64,000 nucleotides of DNA, from the NCBI GenBank assembly GCA_002104905.1, contig MCFE01000011.1, positions 1 to 64,000 of the forward strand, given 5' to 3'. The notes below the pieces were generated by a model. That model was given only the letters and a program-made list of their open reading frames with translations, made no database searches and had not been told where the DNA came from. Both the position numbers and the translations under genes were made by a program. Of the stretch, positions 26,501 through 36,656 are shown piece by piece. How positions within the stretch are numbered: the stretch's first letter is position 1; each line of letters opens with the position of its first letter. The stretch is from Basidiobolus meristosporus CBS 931.73. Lineage: Eukaryota; Basidiobolomycota; Basidiobolomycetes; Basidiobolales; Basidiobolaceae.

Positions 26501-29089
26501 CGTACCAACTGTTAAATACTTAGTTGCTGGTGGAGAGATGTTGACACAGCAAGTTATTGAAGAATGGGGCGACGGTTGCTCTCTGTTCAACGCCTATGGG
26601 CCGACAGAGATCACTATTGGATGCAGTCTGCTATGTAACATGGATAAGACCATGAAGCCCAGTAATATTGGAAGTATATTACATACTTGCTCATGCTACG
26701 TCGTATCTCCTAAGTCGCAAGTGCTTCCTCGTGGCAGTGTAGGAGAGCTTTGCATTGGTGGCCCCCAGGTTGCTCGTGGATATCTGAAACGCCAAGATCT
26801 TACGTCACAGAAGTTTATTGCAATCCCAGGCATCAATGAGCGGATCTATCGCACTGGCGATCTTGTGCGTATGCTACAGGATGGCTCAATTGAATTCATT
26901 GGAAGAATTGACGATCAAGTGAAGCTGAACGGACTACGAATTGAACTCAGCGAAATCAGTACAGTCATATCCAAATCGAGCGATCTCATCGAGGGCGTGG
27001 TGACCTATGTTCTCAAAAACCAATGGCAAAGTAGAGATCAACTGGTGTCGTTTATTGCATGCTCTGCTGGAAGTTCTTCAGAGTCATTGGCATTACTAAG
27101 CGAGGAATCAGATGTCGCTATTGCTAAGACCATAGTCAAGCTAGCGCATACGGAGGCAACGAAGAAGCTACCATTATACATGGTACCTAGTTTGATTATA
27201 CCGATCAACAAACTTCCTCGTGGCAACACCAATAAGACCGATCGTAAGGTGCTGGAGCAATTATATAATAGCTTAAGCTTGGAAACGATCGAACGTATCT
27301 CTTATATGGAGGATGATGAGACGGAAGAAAGCGTTCTATCTGAAGTAGAGAGCACCATTAGAGACGTACTGGCTGAAGTCGGCGAAATCTCGCCCAACAA
27401 GATCAAGGGTACTACATCTATTTTCCATCTTGGTCTGGATTCCATTAGTGCGATCCGCGTATCTTCCAAATTACGCTCTATCGGATTAAATCTTACTGTC
27501 GCTGATATTCTTCAACAACTTACCGTCAAAAATATGGCCCGCCTGGTGAATCAAGAACAAGATAATTCGCGCACAAACTCAATTTCTGGAGCATCGAAGA
27601 AAGCTGTTCAGCACTTAAGTACTGAATTCTTTGAATCGATCCCGGCATTATTGAATATTCCTGATGCTCCTATCGAGACCGTTGCACCTTGTTCACCGGC
27701 TCAAATCTTCACAATTTCTTCGTGGCAAAATTCGAAAAAGGCAAACTTTATGTCGTACTTTGCTTTCAAGAGTTCGGAGAGACTAGATTCAACCAAGCTA
27801 CAATCCGCCTGGCTGTCATTACTTAAGCAACACAGCATTCTTAGAACTGCCTTTGTTGCTACATCTGACTTCAAGATGCCCTATGTCCAAGTAGTTTTGG
27901 AACAGCCAGTTCTTGATTGGACCGTTGACGAATTGGACAAGGAATTAGATTTGGACTTTATTAAGGATACCATCGCTAGACGAGCTTCAGTCCCTGTTCG
28001 CCTTGATCAACCTCCAGTTCATGCTCATTGCATTAGGTTCTTGAGTAGCACCGTTTTAGTAGTCGGGCTTCATCATGCCCTTTATGACGGCTGGAGTTTG
28101 CCGTTGCTATTGACTGATCTCGAGAGTGCCTATCATGACATCAATCATTCGACTAACAGTCCAGGTTTCTCTGGATTCCTAGACTATGTATTTTCGCAAG
28201 AAGAGGAATCCCAGACTAAATACTGGAAGAAATACTTGCAGGATTCCGTGCCTTTGATGTTCCCAGTAATGAATCCGAACACGCAAACGGAGTCGCGTAC
28301 GTTTGTGCTCATTTCAGATGCTTTGAACAACGTCTCTCGATATGAAGAATTATGCCGTGAGCATCAAACAACAATGCAGGCTATCTTCTTAGCTGCATGG
28401 GCAACCCTCCAATGCGATATGCTGGAGTCGGGCGATTCACTCTTTGGACTCTATCATTCGGGCCGCTCCGCCCCTGTTGACGGAATTAGCATGCTTGCTG
28501 CACCTTGTGTCAATATGCTACCTCTATATGTCAAGAATGCCAAGACAATGGGATTGGTCGAACTTTCTCTCAAAATCCAAGAGGATTTGGCTCTTCAGAC
28601 ACCTTATCAACAGGCATTTATTCACGATATTCAACGTGTTGTTGGATACCAGGGCAAACCATTACTTAACACCTACGTGAACTACCTTAAGTTCTCTGAT
28701 GAGGGCTCATTAACTGGGATGTTTGATGTCCTTGATGTAAGTTGATCCATTTATGTTTATAAGCCACCACAGGTACTAATTGTGCTATGTTAGCTCCTTT
28801 CTTCAAGTAACCAGATCAAGGCGATTCAACAAGCAGCTCATTTGAATGATAATGACATATCACTGAATCCAGCAGCCTCCTCGATTAAGGTACAGATCCT
28901 TCAGCACATATTTCTATGATTCATTCTAACAATTTTTGTCTATAGAGTGACCTTGATATCGAAATCTCAGTCAGAGGAGATCAGGCATGGGTAGGCATCT
29001 TCTGTCAACCTAATATTCTGTCAGAAGCCCAAGCAACGGATATGATCCATAAGCTTTGCAACATTGTGCGTGACGCTTTTCCCCTCTGA
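8123..29089 (+). CDS. Hexamodular nonribosomal peptide synthetase, siderophore (ferrichrome) synthetase-like
   Basis: Multi-exon gene for a protein of about 6834 residues. The exons I infer are 8123-8593, 8661-12020, 12083-15388, 15440-18712, 18770-22069, 22126-25428, 25485-28736, 28794-28889 and 28946-29089; all junctions are phase 0 with GT-AG introns of 51-67 nt. Domain order is a truncated C domain, then (A-T-C) x6. Every A domain has the YTSG(S/T)TG-PKG loop (A5 reads FTSGTTGLPKG), YGPTE and the C-terminal Lys. Every T domain has the LG(L/I)DS phosphopantetheine site, and all six full C domains have HHxxYDGW. The last domain is a C domain and there is no thioesterase, as in fungal cyclic-peptide synthetases that release by a terminal C domain. 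C-domain wording (CTPLQEGM, HHALYDGWSLPL, LFDTLFLYQK) and T-domain wording (LGLDSISAI) resemble fungal ferrichrome synthetases. The likely product is a cyclic hexapeptide such as a hydroxamate siderophore; this is inference. ATG 8123 is the first in-frame Met. Poly(A) signal AATAAA lies 60 nt after the stop. Confidence 0.93.
8661..12020 (+). other. NRPS module 1 exon (C tail, A1-T1-C1)
   Basis: 1120 codons. A1 spans about 8.88-10.47 kb, with YTSGSTGKPKG, NAYGPTEAA and NSGKTDRK. T1 carries LGIDSLGA, and C1 carries HHSLYDGWCLPL. Hand alignment to GrsA-PheA gives pocket residues D-V-F-E-I-I-A-I-H-K, unlike any other module here. The C1 start motif is CTPLQEGMLAE. All catalytic motifs look intact. 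Confidence 0.85.
12083..15388 (+). other. NRPS module 2 exon (C tail, A2-T2-C2)
   Basis: 1102 codons. Motifs are YTSGTTGTPKG, NAYGPTETT, TGKVNS, LGLDSINAI and HHALYDGWSLPL. The pocket residues by hand alignment are D-V-F-N-I-A-A-N-V-K. The C2 start motif is CTPLQEGMVAQ. Residues TGKVNSQTL replace the usual GKVDR at A10, but the catalytic Lys is kept. Confidence 0.85.
15440..18712 (+). other. NRPS module 3 exon (C tail, A3-T3-C3)
   Basis: 1091 codons. Motifs are YTSGTTGKPKG, NSYGPTEAT (Ser instead of Ala before YGPTE), AGKVDRK, LGLDSISAI and HHAIYDGWSLPL. The pocket residues by hand alignment are D-V-Y-D-Y-I-S-I-A-K, the most unusual set of the six. Confidence 0.85.
18770..22069 (+). other. 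NRPS module 4 exon (C tail, A4-T4-C4)
   Basis: 1100 codons. Motifs are YTSGTTGKPKG, NAYGPTEAT, TGKADEK, LGLDSLSAI and HHSLYDGWSLPL. The pocket residues are D-V-F-D-V-G-A-I-G-K, sharing the V-G-A-I-G-K tail with modules 5 and 6. Confidence 0.85.
22126..25428 (+). other. NRPS module 5 exon (C tail, A5-T5-C5)
   Basis: 1101 codons. Motifs are FTSGTTGLPKG, NAYGPTETT, TGKVNRK, LGLDSISAI and HHALYDGWSLPL. The pocket residues are D-V-C-A-V-G-A-I-G-K. The A4 region reads FDVSICEIF, with Cys where the other modules have Phe or Tyr. Confidence 0.85.
25485..28736 (+). other. NRPS module 6 exon (C tail, A6-T6 and most of terminal C6)
   Basis: 1084 codons. Motifs are YTSGTTGVPKG, NAYGPTEIT, TNKTDRK, LGLDSISAI and HHALYDGWSLPL. 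The pocket residues are D-V-F-A-V-G-A-I-G-K. The terminal C domain has a divergent start (CSPAQIFTISS instead of CTPLQEGM) and a changed latch region, as expected for a release/cyclisation domain. It is completed by the two small last exons (28794-28889 and 28946-29089). Confidence 0.85.
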
Positions 29090-29148
29090 TCATCATTAGA
29101 CTGTGTCCAGAGATCGTATAGGACCATCCTCATGTATCAAGCAATTTA

Positions 29149-29154
29149 AATAAA
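29149..29154 (+). terminator. Poly(A) signal AATAAA of the NRPS
   Basis: Canonical hexamer 60 nt downstream of the NRPS stop codon, in an A/T-rich stretch. Confidence 0.5.
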
Positions 29155-30181
29155 AACAGTTCAAACACAGATCGTGAGCTTGAATTATTTGTGCCCCTTG
29201 GTGGTTTTAGGGGAAAACCCCGATTGATTGTAGATCAATTTGAAAATTGGCCTTCAATAACCCGAAATATATAAAGCCACTCACGCCCGTTACTACTAAT
29301 GGCACCTACCCGCAAATCGGCAATGTGACTACTTGCATATACGTAAATAAAAACGAAATTTGAGTAAATTTTGAACTTTCAGAGAAATCGTTAGGGCCGA
29401 ACCTGAATAGTTCCATCTATATTTACATCATCATCCTTTGCAGATAAGCTTAATAGTGAGTATACTTCGGAGTAAGCTAATTGACATCACTAATTTATGC
29501 ATAAATGTTTGTAATTTCTAGAACCAGATCAAAAAACTGATGATCTTTGAAACTGGCTGACAATGTGAGTGTACGTTACCTCTGATGAACTAATCACAGG
29601 GCCTAATAACTGACTAATCGCAACGAATCATTACAATTTGCGAAGACGCGAATTTCCCATTGAATGAAATAATGATGACAATGGCCGCTTCAATGCATTG
29701 GCTGTCGATCTCCATTGCCTCTTCCATGACTTTGCTAATGCCTTATATTGATGCGTCGTTCCGCAAACGATGTGTCTCTAGTAATTAATATTCCAACGCC
29801 GTTGCTGGCGGGAATAGATTCCCAATGTCCCCGATTGGCTATAGACCTCGTCACTGATGATTAACCACTAATTATGAGGTGTCAGAGTTTTCATGGGTTT
29901 ATCAGTGCATAGCATCATATATGCTGCGAATTCATTGCATAGTAATTTCTTCAACTTGATGAGTTTGAAATTTTGTTTGTTTTGGTTTAGCATAACCGGT
30001 CTGGGACCGAAATCATCGACAAGCAGCATGCTACGAGCACTATCCTTGAAACCCCAATGATATATATGACACGTAAGTTGTGTTGAAAGAAAAGTCATCA
30101 GTATTGCGGTGCCATGAAGCCTTATTTAAGTTCAAAAATAATCACACATTCTACCAGCTCACTTTTACTCTGCTTCCTACT
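29155..30181. other. Intergenic, promoter side of the fasciclin gene
   Basis: About 1 kb without convincing coding sequence. TA-rich elements at 30061-30067 (TATATAT) and 30123-30130 (TATTTAAG) lie 115 and 52 nt before the fasciclin ATG and could act as its core promoter. Nothing else is recognised. Confidence 0.45.
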
Positions 30182-31324
30182 ATGAAATCATTCCTGAATA
30201 TATCGATTGTGGTGTCAGCTCTGGCTTCCGTTACCCAGAGTATCCCCCTCAGCTCCGGAATGCTACAGCAATCACTTTTCCAACCCCTACAGTGGACGTT
30301 CGATTCTATCTTTGACGAGCCGCCGAAAGGCAAAAAATCCATATTAGATACCATTGTCTGGGACCCTCAATTCAAACGCTTGGCAGACATCGTTCTTAAT
30401 GATGATGGACTCAAGAAGATCCTAGAAAATCCCGATGCGCAACTTACTCTATTCGCACCCATAAACGAGGCCTTTATTCATTACGATGACCACCCTCATG
30501 GCAAAGAGCCTAGCAAGGAAGATATTTACAATTGGATCGTTTACCACACCTTGCCTGACGCGCTGAGCTCCAAAAAAATCGCAAAGTCCCATGTGCTTGG
30601 TACTCAACTCAATTCGCCGGAGTTGAATGACCAACCAACCCCTGTGCGAATTGGACATTGGAAAGGCGATACTTATATTAACTTTTCCAAAGTGACAAAG
30701 GCAGATATCCATGCGACCAATGGTGTGGTTCATGCCATCAATCATGTTCTTATTCCTCCACCTTCAATCTTCGACGGCCTTCATTTGATCCCTACTGGAT
30801 TTAGTACACTTACATCTGCCATCCATGTTAGTGGTTATGGAGGCGATTTCGAGGGCTTCAAAGGAGTAACGGTGTTTGCACCCACCAACAGAGCTTTCCG
30901 TAAGTTGGGCTACAAAAATCTTGCCGAACTATTCGCACCCGACAATCGTGATACTTTAAGGAAGCTTGTGGAGTATCACGTATCATCCGAGCTAGTTTAT
31001 ACTAACGAGATATTCAAAAATCGCGGAAACCATGCAGCGCTAAGAATTCCTACCAACCTTGGAGATGGGTATGAGTTGGACATCAAAGGCGAATCTGCCA
31101 AAGGCGGCCAATACAAAATCACTGTCAACAACGCACGTGTACTGGTCTATGACGGAATAGCCAAGAACGGTGTTGTTCATGTAGTTGATACTGTTCTTGT
31201 CCCACCTCATCATGATGAAAATGTTAGACGCTTATTAACCGAAGTTGAAGACGAAAGCTTATGGGCTGATGAGCAAACTGTCAATGACCATTTCAACTCT
31301 CTTCCTAAGAATTGGTATATGTAG
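30182..31324 (+). CDS. Secreted fasciclin (FAS1) domain protein, two domains
   Basis: Single-exon gene, 380 aa. ATG 30182 is chosen because it begins a signal peptide (MKSFLNISIVVSALASVTQS); the frame is open further upstream but without an ATG. FAS1 domain 1 lies at about residues 55-195 (H1 motif LFAPINEAF, H2-like GVVHAINHVLIPPP) and domain 2 at about 200-350 (VFAPTNRAF ... GVVHVVDTVLVPP). There is no hydrophobic C-terminus suggesting a GPI anchor; the protein ends in an acidic tail and NWYM. FAS1 proteins act in cell-surface or matrix adhesion, and some fungal ones are vacuolar or wall-associated. An AATAAA lies at 31414-31419. The gene is convergent with the MIF gene. Confidence 0.9.
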   Translation: MKSFLNISIVVSALASVTQSIPLSSGMLQQSLFQPLQWTFDSIFDEPPKGKKSILDTIVWDPQFKRLADIVLNDDGLKKILENPDAQLTLFAPINEAFIHYDDHPHGKEPSKEDIYNWIVYHTLPDALSSKKIAKSHVLGTQLNSPELNDQPTPVRIGHWKGDTYINFSKVTKADIHATNGVVHAINHVLIPPPSIFDGLHLIPTGFSTLTSAIHVSGYGGDFEGFKGVTVFAPTNRAFRKLGYKNLAELFAPDNRDTLRKLVEYHVSSELVYTNEIFKNRGNHAALRIPTNLGDGYELDIKGESAKGGQYKITVNNARVLVYDGIAKNGVVHVVDTVLVPPHHDENVRRLLTEVEDESLWADEQTVNDHFNSLPKNWYM

Positions 31325-31601
31325 TGTCGTTTTCCGTATCATTTGCCAAACAAGCCCCCCCCAATTGCTTGGATGATTACTCCTATTATCTTTTCCCGCA
31401 ACATACATTCTACAATAAAATGGTCTTGTCTGATTTCAACTTAACATGAACTTCAATTACCCATCTTCATATTAGCCAAAAGGCACATTAATCACTTCAG
31501 TATTAGAAAAGGAAATATACAATTATAGACGCATAGTTTAACGTCAAAGTTTTATTTCTGATTCAACCTGTTCATAAGTAAGCATGACGAATATGAGGAA
31601 C

Positions 31602-32004
31602 TCATGCAAAAGTAGTGCCACCGAAACCAGTATTCTGGCGCTCGATGTCAGCAAAGTAGGTGTACATTCTTGAAGCGTTGATTCCAAAGCTTTCCTCCAT
31701 CAATGCTGATAAATCCTTGGTGATGGCCTTGTTTTCTTTTAATCCCAACCCGCCAATCGAATAGAGACGTACGAAGGCAGCTGGCTCAGTAGACCCACCA
31801 AACGAAATCGCGACATTACTTTGAAGTACAATTTCTACGTACTATTCATACTGGATTATTTTGGAGTTTCAATAGAACTAACAAATGACCGGTACTTACC
31901 GACTCTGGTTTATTCAATAGCTTGGCAACCAATGAACTGGCTTTTTTTAGGAAAGCTTCTTCATCCACAGCTGGTACGTTGGTCTTTACTTCAAGAATAG
32001 GCAT
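31602..32004 (-). CDS. MIF-family tautomerase (macrophage migration inhibitory factor homologue)
   Basis: Two exons on the minus strand, 32004-31900 and 31841-31602, joined across a 58-nt GT-AG intron, give 114 aa (human MIF is 115 with Met). The protein starts MPILEVKTNVP, so Pro2 becomes the N-terminal catalytic proline after Met removal. Lys32 matches the conserved active-site Lys. ISFGGSTEPAAF matches the MIF FGGSSEP segment, and the C-terminus NTGFGGTTFA matches NVGWNNSTFA. The CxxC of vertebrate MIF is Ala and Val here, so the thiol-oxidoreductase motif is missing. The family catalyses keto-enol tautomerisation of phenylpyruvate-type substrates; the fungal role is unknown. A minus-strand AATAAA lies at 31556-31551. 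Confidence 0.93.
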
Positions 32005-33910
32005 TTCGATGTGCTTTACGTTGTTGGTAACCCTAAGGCCACCAATATTTATATCAAATCCTCAATTGGAATTTCTGATGACGTATTACGTTTACCGAAG
32101 ATCTTGGAACCTCGCGCTGTATCAAGCGTATGATCAGATTGGAATACACGTCACACATTAGGCTGGCTTAGTAAACTCTTACCAGTCAAATTTCAGTATT
32201 AATCAGATATCTACCGAACGATGGTTAGAGATTGTTGAAGCTAACACTGCTTGTATGATGCAATGGTGGTCAGTCTAGACCGATCTCCATGCAGCAATAC
32301 CAGGTTTGTTTATTGCTGGTCCTGATCAAAGAGTAATTTAATAATCCTATGATCACTGTAGAGAATGAATATGGATAGTTTTGTTTCCAGTGTGATGGAA
32401 AGCTTCTCCAGAAATGTAGATGGATAAATTGATTTCTTCCAATAACCTTCACCAAGGTATACCAACTTATTTGGTCGCTTTCACTAGGCCCATGGCCTGT
32501 AGAACATGATAGCTTGCTTTTGGTAGTCACCACCTACTTTTCATAACAACAGTAAATCTATCTTGACATCTGGCAAGTACAAGTGCTACTAAGCCAAACC
32601 AAAAGCATGGAGAACTTTCGAAATCAACTAGCACAATGTTTACACGTTGGAATATCTGAATACAAAGAATGAAACAAACCTTGGGCAAAGGTCCATCAAC
32701 TGCATGCAGGATTCTTCTAAAGTTAATTCCAGCTTTTTCCGGTCAGATGGCTTGAGACACCTTGGGCTCACCATTCAACACCTAACTTATCCTATTAGCC
32801 TAGCGTCATAACAATATGCGCGCTCATGGTATTTTTATAGGAACGATGGATATAAACTGGATCAAAAAGAACTTCACTATTTCAAACATTGGACTCTCTG
32901 AAAGCTGTACCCTATGTTGTACACATTGATCTTGTCTTTGTGGGTTACCCATACTTTGGCAGCTATCCTTGCAAGTCCGAACAGTTGAAATCAAGTCCAC
33001 TTCTTACCTATATCTGTTATTGATTATATTGCTCACAAATACATACAACATAAGGGTGCATGGATACTAGCATGGCAGTAACTTAAGATTCAATACCAAA
33101 TTTCTGGTTCATCTATTTTACAAATGATCTGATCGCGCAGATTTACTATATCAGGCATTAGGATAGTGTGAACAGTGGTGGGATTTTCCAGTGGCTTCAC
33201 AGCACTCTTGATGCTGTTCGGATTAATACAAGCTGTGATCCGGTAGTTACCGTTTATCTTTAAGCCTCATACAGTAAGTTGAGCACGGTGAATGCAACCA
33301 TGATGTTACCATCATTTTCACACTATCCAAATATGGGAGGGCCTTGAAATCATTTGATTATTTCAATCAATGGAAATGCGATTATCGATATTGTCCGGTG
33401 CTATGCTCCGGTTCAAAAGCCCACCATGACGCGTCAGCATTACGCTAGTATAGCCTACCGTTTATCAGCCAAGTATGTTTGAATGTAAATTCTACTTCCC
33501 AATGCTTCAGCACCAAAAGTCCTCAGAAACCTCGTAATCCCGGGCGATTTGAGACCAGGTTGAGCCGTGGTAACCAAATACCGTCTAGTCTGCTTGCCGG
33601 ACAATCACAAGAACACTCATGTATACATATATATACTTAGCCTGGGTAAATCGCAACCAATTCCTGTACGCTATAACTGATCTCTGGACATGTGTTTCAT
33701 TGGGGATCTTATACACGGAGAATTGAGGGGCATTTATTAGGTTAATCAAGGGCCAGGGATCCAATGGAGATATATACATATACGCTAGCTTGCATCCCAG
33801 TATTATATTTACAGGCGAAATCAGAATCATTTTTACGATCTTGTTTAGTTATAAAATCAAGCTATTCTTGTTACACACCATGCAGCCCTCAGATTGGTAG
33901 GAGGAACTCA
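32005..33910. other. Intergenic, no supported gene
   Basis: About 1.9 kb. A minus-strand stretch near 33100-33270 reads as about 54 coherent residues (INGNYRITACINPNSIKSA and on) after an in-frame stop. It could be a relic or a single exon, but I cannot extend it into a gene. Otherwise AT-rich with short frames only. Confidence 0.4.
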
Positions 33911-34225
33911 TCACATGGAGTCTTGCTTTTTCATCAAATCAGTTAATCCAGTCAGCTGATCGAAGGTTGTACTCAAGAGATTATATAACTCATCAATTGC
34001 TTTATGTTCATCGAGTAAACCAAAGGCCTCAGCGGAGAGGAATTTATGCTCAGCAGGCTTGCTTTCCTCAAACGGCTTCGGGGAGACTTTGGGACCAACC
34101 TTGGTGGGTTGGTCACAAGGCAATTCTTGTTGATAAAATGGCTTATTGTCGAATGAGTTTGTTATGGTGGGGCATGCTTTTCTCGCCTGCTTTTGATGGT
34201 TTGCAATCATCAAGGTGGAATACAA
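33911..34225 (-). CDS. Hypothetical small protein, 104 aa
   Basis: Single open frame from ATG 34225 to TGA, not recognised. The C-terminal half is hydrophilic and helical (KFLSAEAFGLLDEHKAIDEL, then LLSTTFDQLTGLTDLMKK). There is no signal peptide or membrane segment. A good TATA element (TATAAAT) sits about 60 nt upstream of the ATG, which is the main reason to take the frame seriously. It could be a chance frame. Confidence 0.4.
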   Translation of the reverse strand: MYSTLMIANHQKQARKACPTITNSFDNKPFYQQELPCDQPTKVGPKVSPKPFEESKPAEHKFLSAEAFGLLDEHKAIDELYNLLSTTFDQLTGLTDLMKKQDSM

Positions 34226-34282
34226 TTCAGCAAAAATGTGGAAGATGGAAAAAAGTGGGTGCTGCTACGGTCGGCTGTCCTC

Positions 34283-34289
34283 ATTTATA
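34283..34289 (-). promoter_or_regulatory. TATA element upstream of the 104-aa frame
   Basis: TATAAAT on the minus strand, within GGTATAAATGA, about 60 nt upstream of the ATG at 34225. Confidence 0.4.
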
Positions 34290-36617
34290 CCATTAGTGTG
34301 CCCTGCCACCTGCGGGTAAATGTTCAGCAGGAGAGATTCTTATCAGTCTACATCAACAGGTGTTGATTTTCAGACTTCAAGTCTCGTGCCTCATATGCAT
34401 ATTTTCATACACCTTTTGATACTTCCATGTGATCATCAATGTATTACCCGATATTCCCCGCAAACTTATTGATCCTAGGGAGGTTCACGTGCGGTGATTC
34501 AATGAACAGATCTACAATACTTGCTGTAGCATCCCTGAATCAGCTTGGGACATGCTTGAGAACAGAGAAGATGCAGCACCAAGGTTCATTGTCCAGTAAG
34601 CTTCCAAAGACGGACAGAGGGTCTTGTCTGAAGATCCATGTAAGCACAGGGTCAGCACTGCAACTGTGAAGGGAGGCGATGCCATTGCATTGCAGATGTT
34701 TAGTGAGACGAGGTATATTCTCGTACGACTTTTTGGTTGGAGCTTGGTAAGAATCTTGGGGATTTCCCTGAGTTTAACCATCATTACGTCGTAGTCGGTG
34801 CTATTCCAACTCTACATCATGGTGCTCGCTTTGCGGCCAATATTATAAGAAGGCGTTACGGAGTAGCAATGACTTTCAATACCCCTTTGGATTCTCTGCC
34901 CTACCAGAGCGCTCGCCCAAGCTGGAGAGCTGGAGATATGGTAAAGATGGAGCACCATGAGGTATCACCAAATACGTCACCAATTGAACTTGTAAGGTTC
35001 TTACTTTGTTAGGGTCACTTCTTTTTGCAATCCCATTTCGAAAGGACTGGAGTCAACGGTCTAATGATCAACTCGTCGAGCTACTACATCCAGACTTCTA
35101 GCCTCTACTATTCGGAGTGAATGCAGGGAACGAATGGCATAAGATGCACTTATCAGCCCATATTGACCATCTGACCGTTTCTGTCCCTCGCCCCATTAAT
35201 ATTTATTTTATACAATGTCTAAGACACTAGCTCACTAGCTTCAAGTAGGTATCCCAAAAGGGATTAAAGTGATTTCATGTCGTTTCCTGCCTATTATAGC
35301 AAGTAAATCAGGTGTATTCTATATGGCACTTTGTCTATAAAAGAAATTACTCAAGGGTATGATGAGAATGTAAATCGTACTAAGAAATTCAAATTTCATA
35401 TTACTTGGGTCAATGGGAACCTGTAAGCGCTAAACTTACATACAGCTCATCCAAGCATAAACCTGTCCAATGTATCTTTGAAGAATCTAGAAGCGACGCA
35501 TTCATGGTGACCTCAAACGATTAATCGGTAAACCGATTTGCAATTGCATGCCATACGTTTATTTTTGCAATGTCGATTAGATCTGATGCTATATCGAGTG
35601 ATCCTTACAATGTATACTGGGATTCTTGGGATTAGTGAGAATGAGTACACATGAGAAAACCGGGGACAAATGACAGCTATTTACAAGTCCATTTATTACA
35701 CAAACATCAAGGTCCTTCTCAGGTAAATTCGACCCGTAGAAAACGTTCTACATGTTGAATGCGACCAATCCGTAGGAAGGATGGTCAAAAAGAACGATTG
35801 CGAATGAATGTATCCCACTCATAATTATGTTGATAATTCGCTGCACCCATGCAGGCGAGTGCTACATGACTCAAGTTATCATTAACACCACAACACCACT
35901 ATTCTCAACCATATAACCTGATTACGTCTGTGAACCCAGTCATGATTTGAAATCATCTACAGGCCCAACGGAAATGGTATGGTCGCGAAACGTATATTGG
36001 CAATGATCATCATTATTTCGGCTAATGATGGAACCCATTGTAAAAAAATCGTGCCAGTGTGTTGGAATCCTGAGAAAACGAGAAATAATCCCCCTCATTA
36101 CTAGTATTCAATTATTCAGTTTCAGTGAGTTAACTAAGCTTTTTCTTCATTGTACTCCCTACTGGATTCATTACTCGACAACCACTCCTGCCAAATATAT
36201 CAGACTTTTTTGGTAACTGTTCAAAAAGTGCATATTGGTTATTATTGTTACTATTATTATAGGAAAGCGTCTGGTTCTCGGATTTAAAGACTTGACCTTA
36301 CGATTACTAACAATGGCCATATCCATCCCGTTCATGGTAGAAGGGTAGAGCCTTAAAGTCCATGAAGACTACCTTGAATGCATTAGCCCATTACCAGAGT
36401 CAAAAATTAGTGGATAAGTATAGAGAACAATGGTATGAAGTAGCTGCAACTGAGCTACATCTATATATGCCTTCTTAAATATCAGTTCCCATGGTAAGCT
36501 TTATAAAATACGCTACCTCGAAGAGTTCAAACTATTGTAACAAAACATCCAAAAGATTTTCGAACTTCTACATGCGCAAACCTATCCGAATCACACACTC
36601 ACTCACTCACACATACA

Positions 36618-36656
<39 letters not shown>

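Noticed and set aside
34737-35012. Plus-strand frame of 91 codons
   Set aside because: No ATG start and no known motif, with no clear upstream exon; too weak to call.
36593-36655. Repeat block considered as a CRISPR-like or tandem array
   Set aside because: It is a simple dinucleotide microsatellite without spacers, in a fungal genome.
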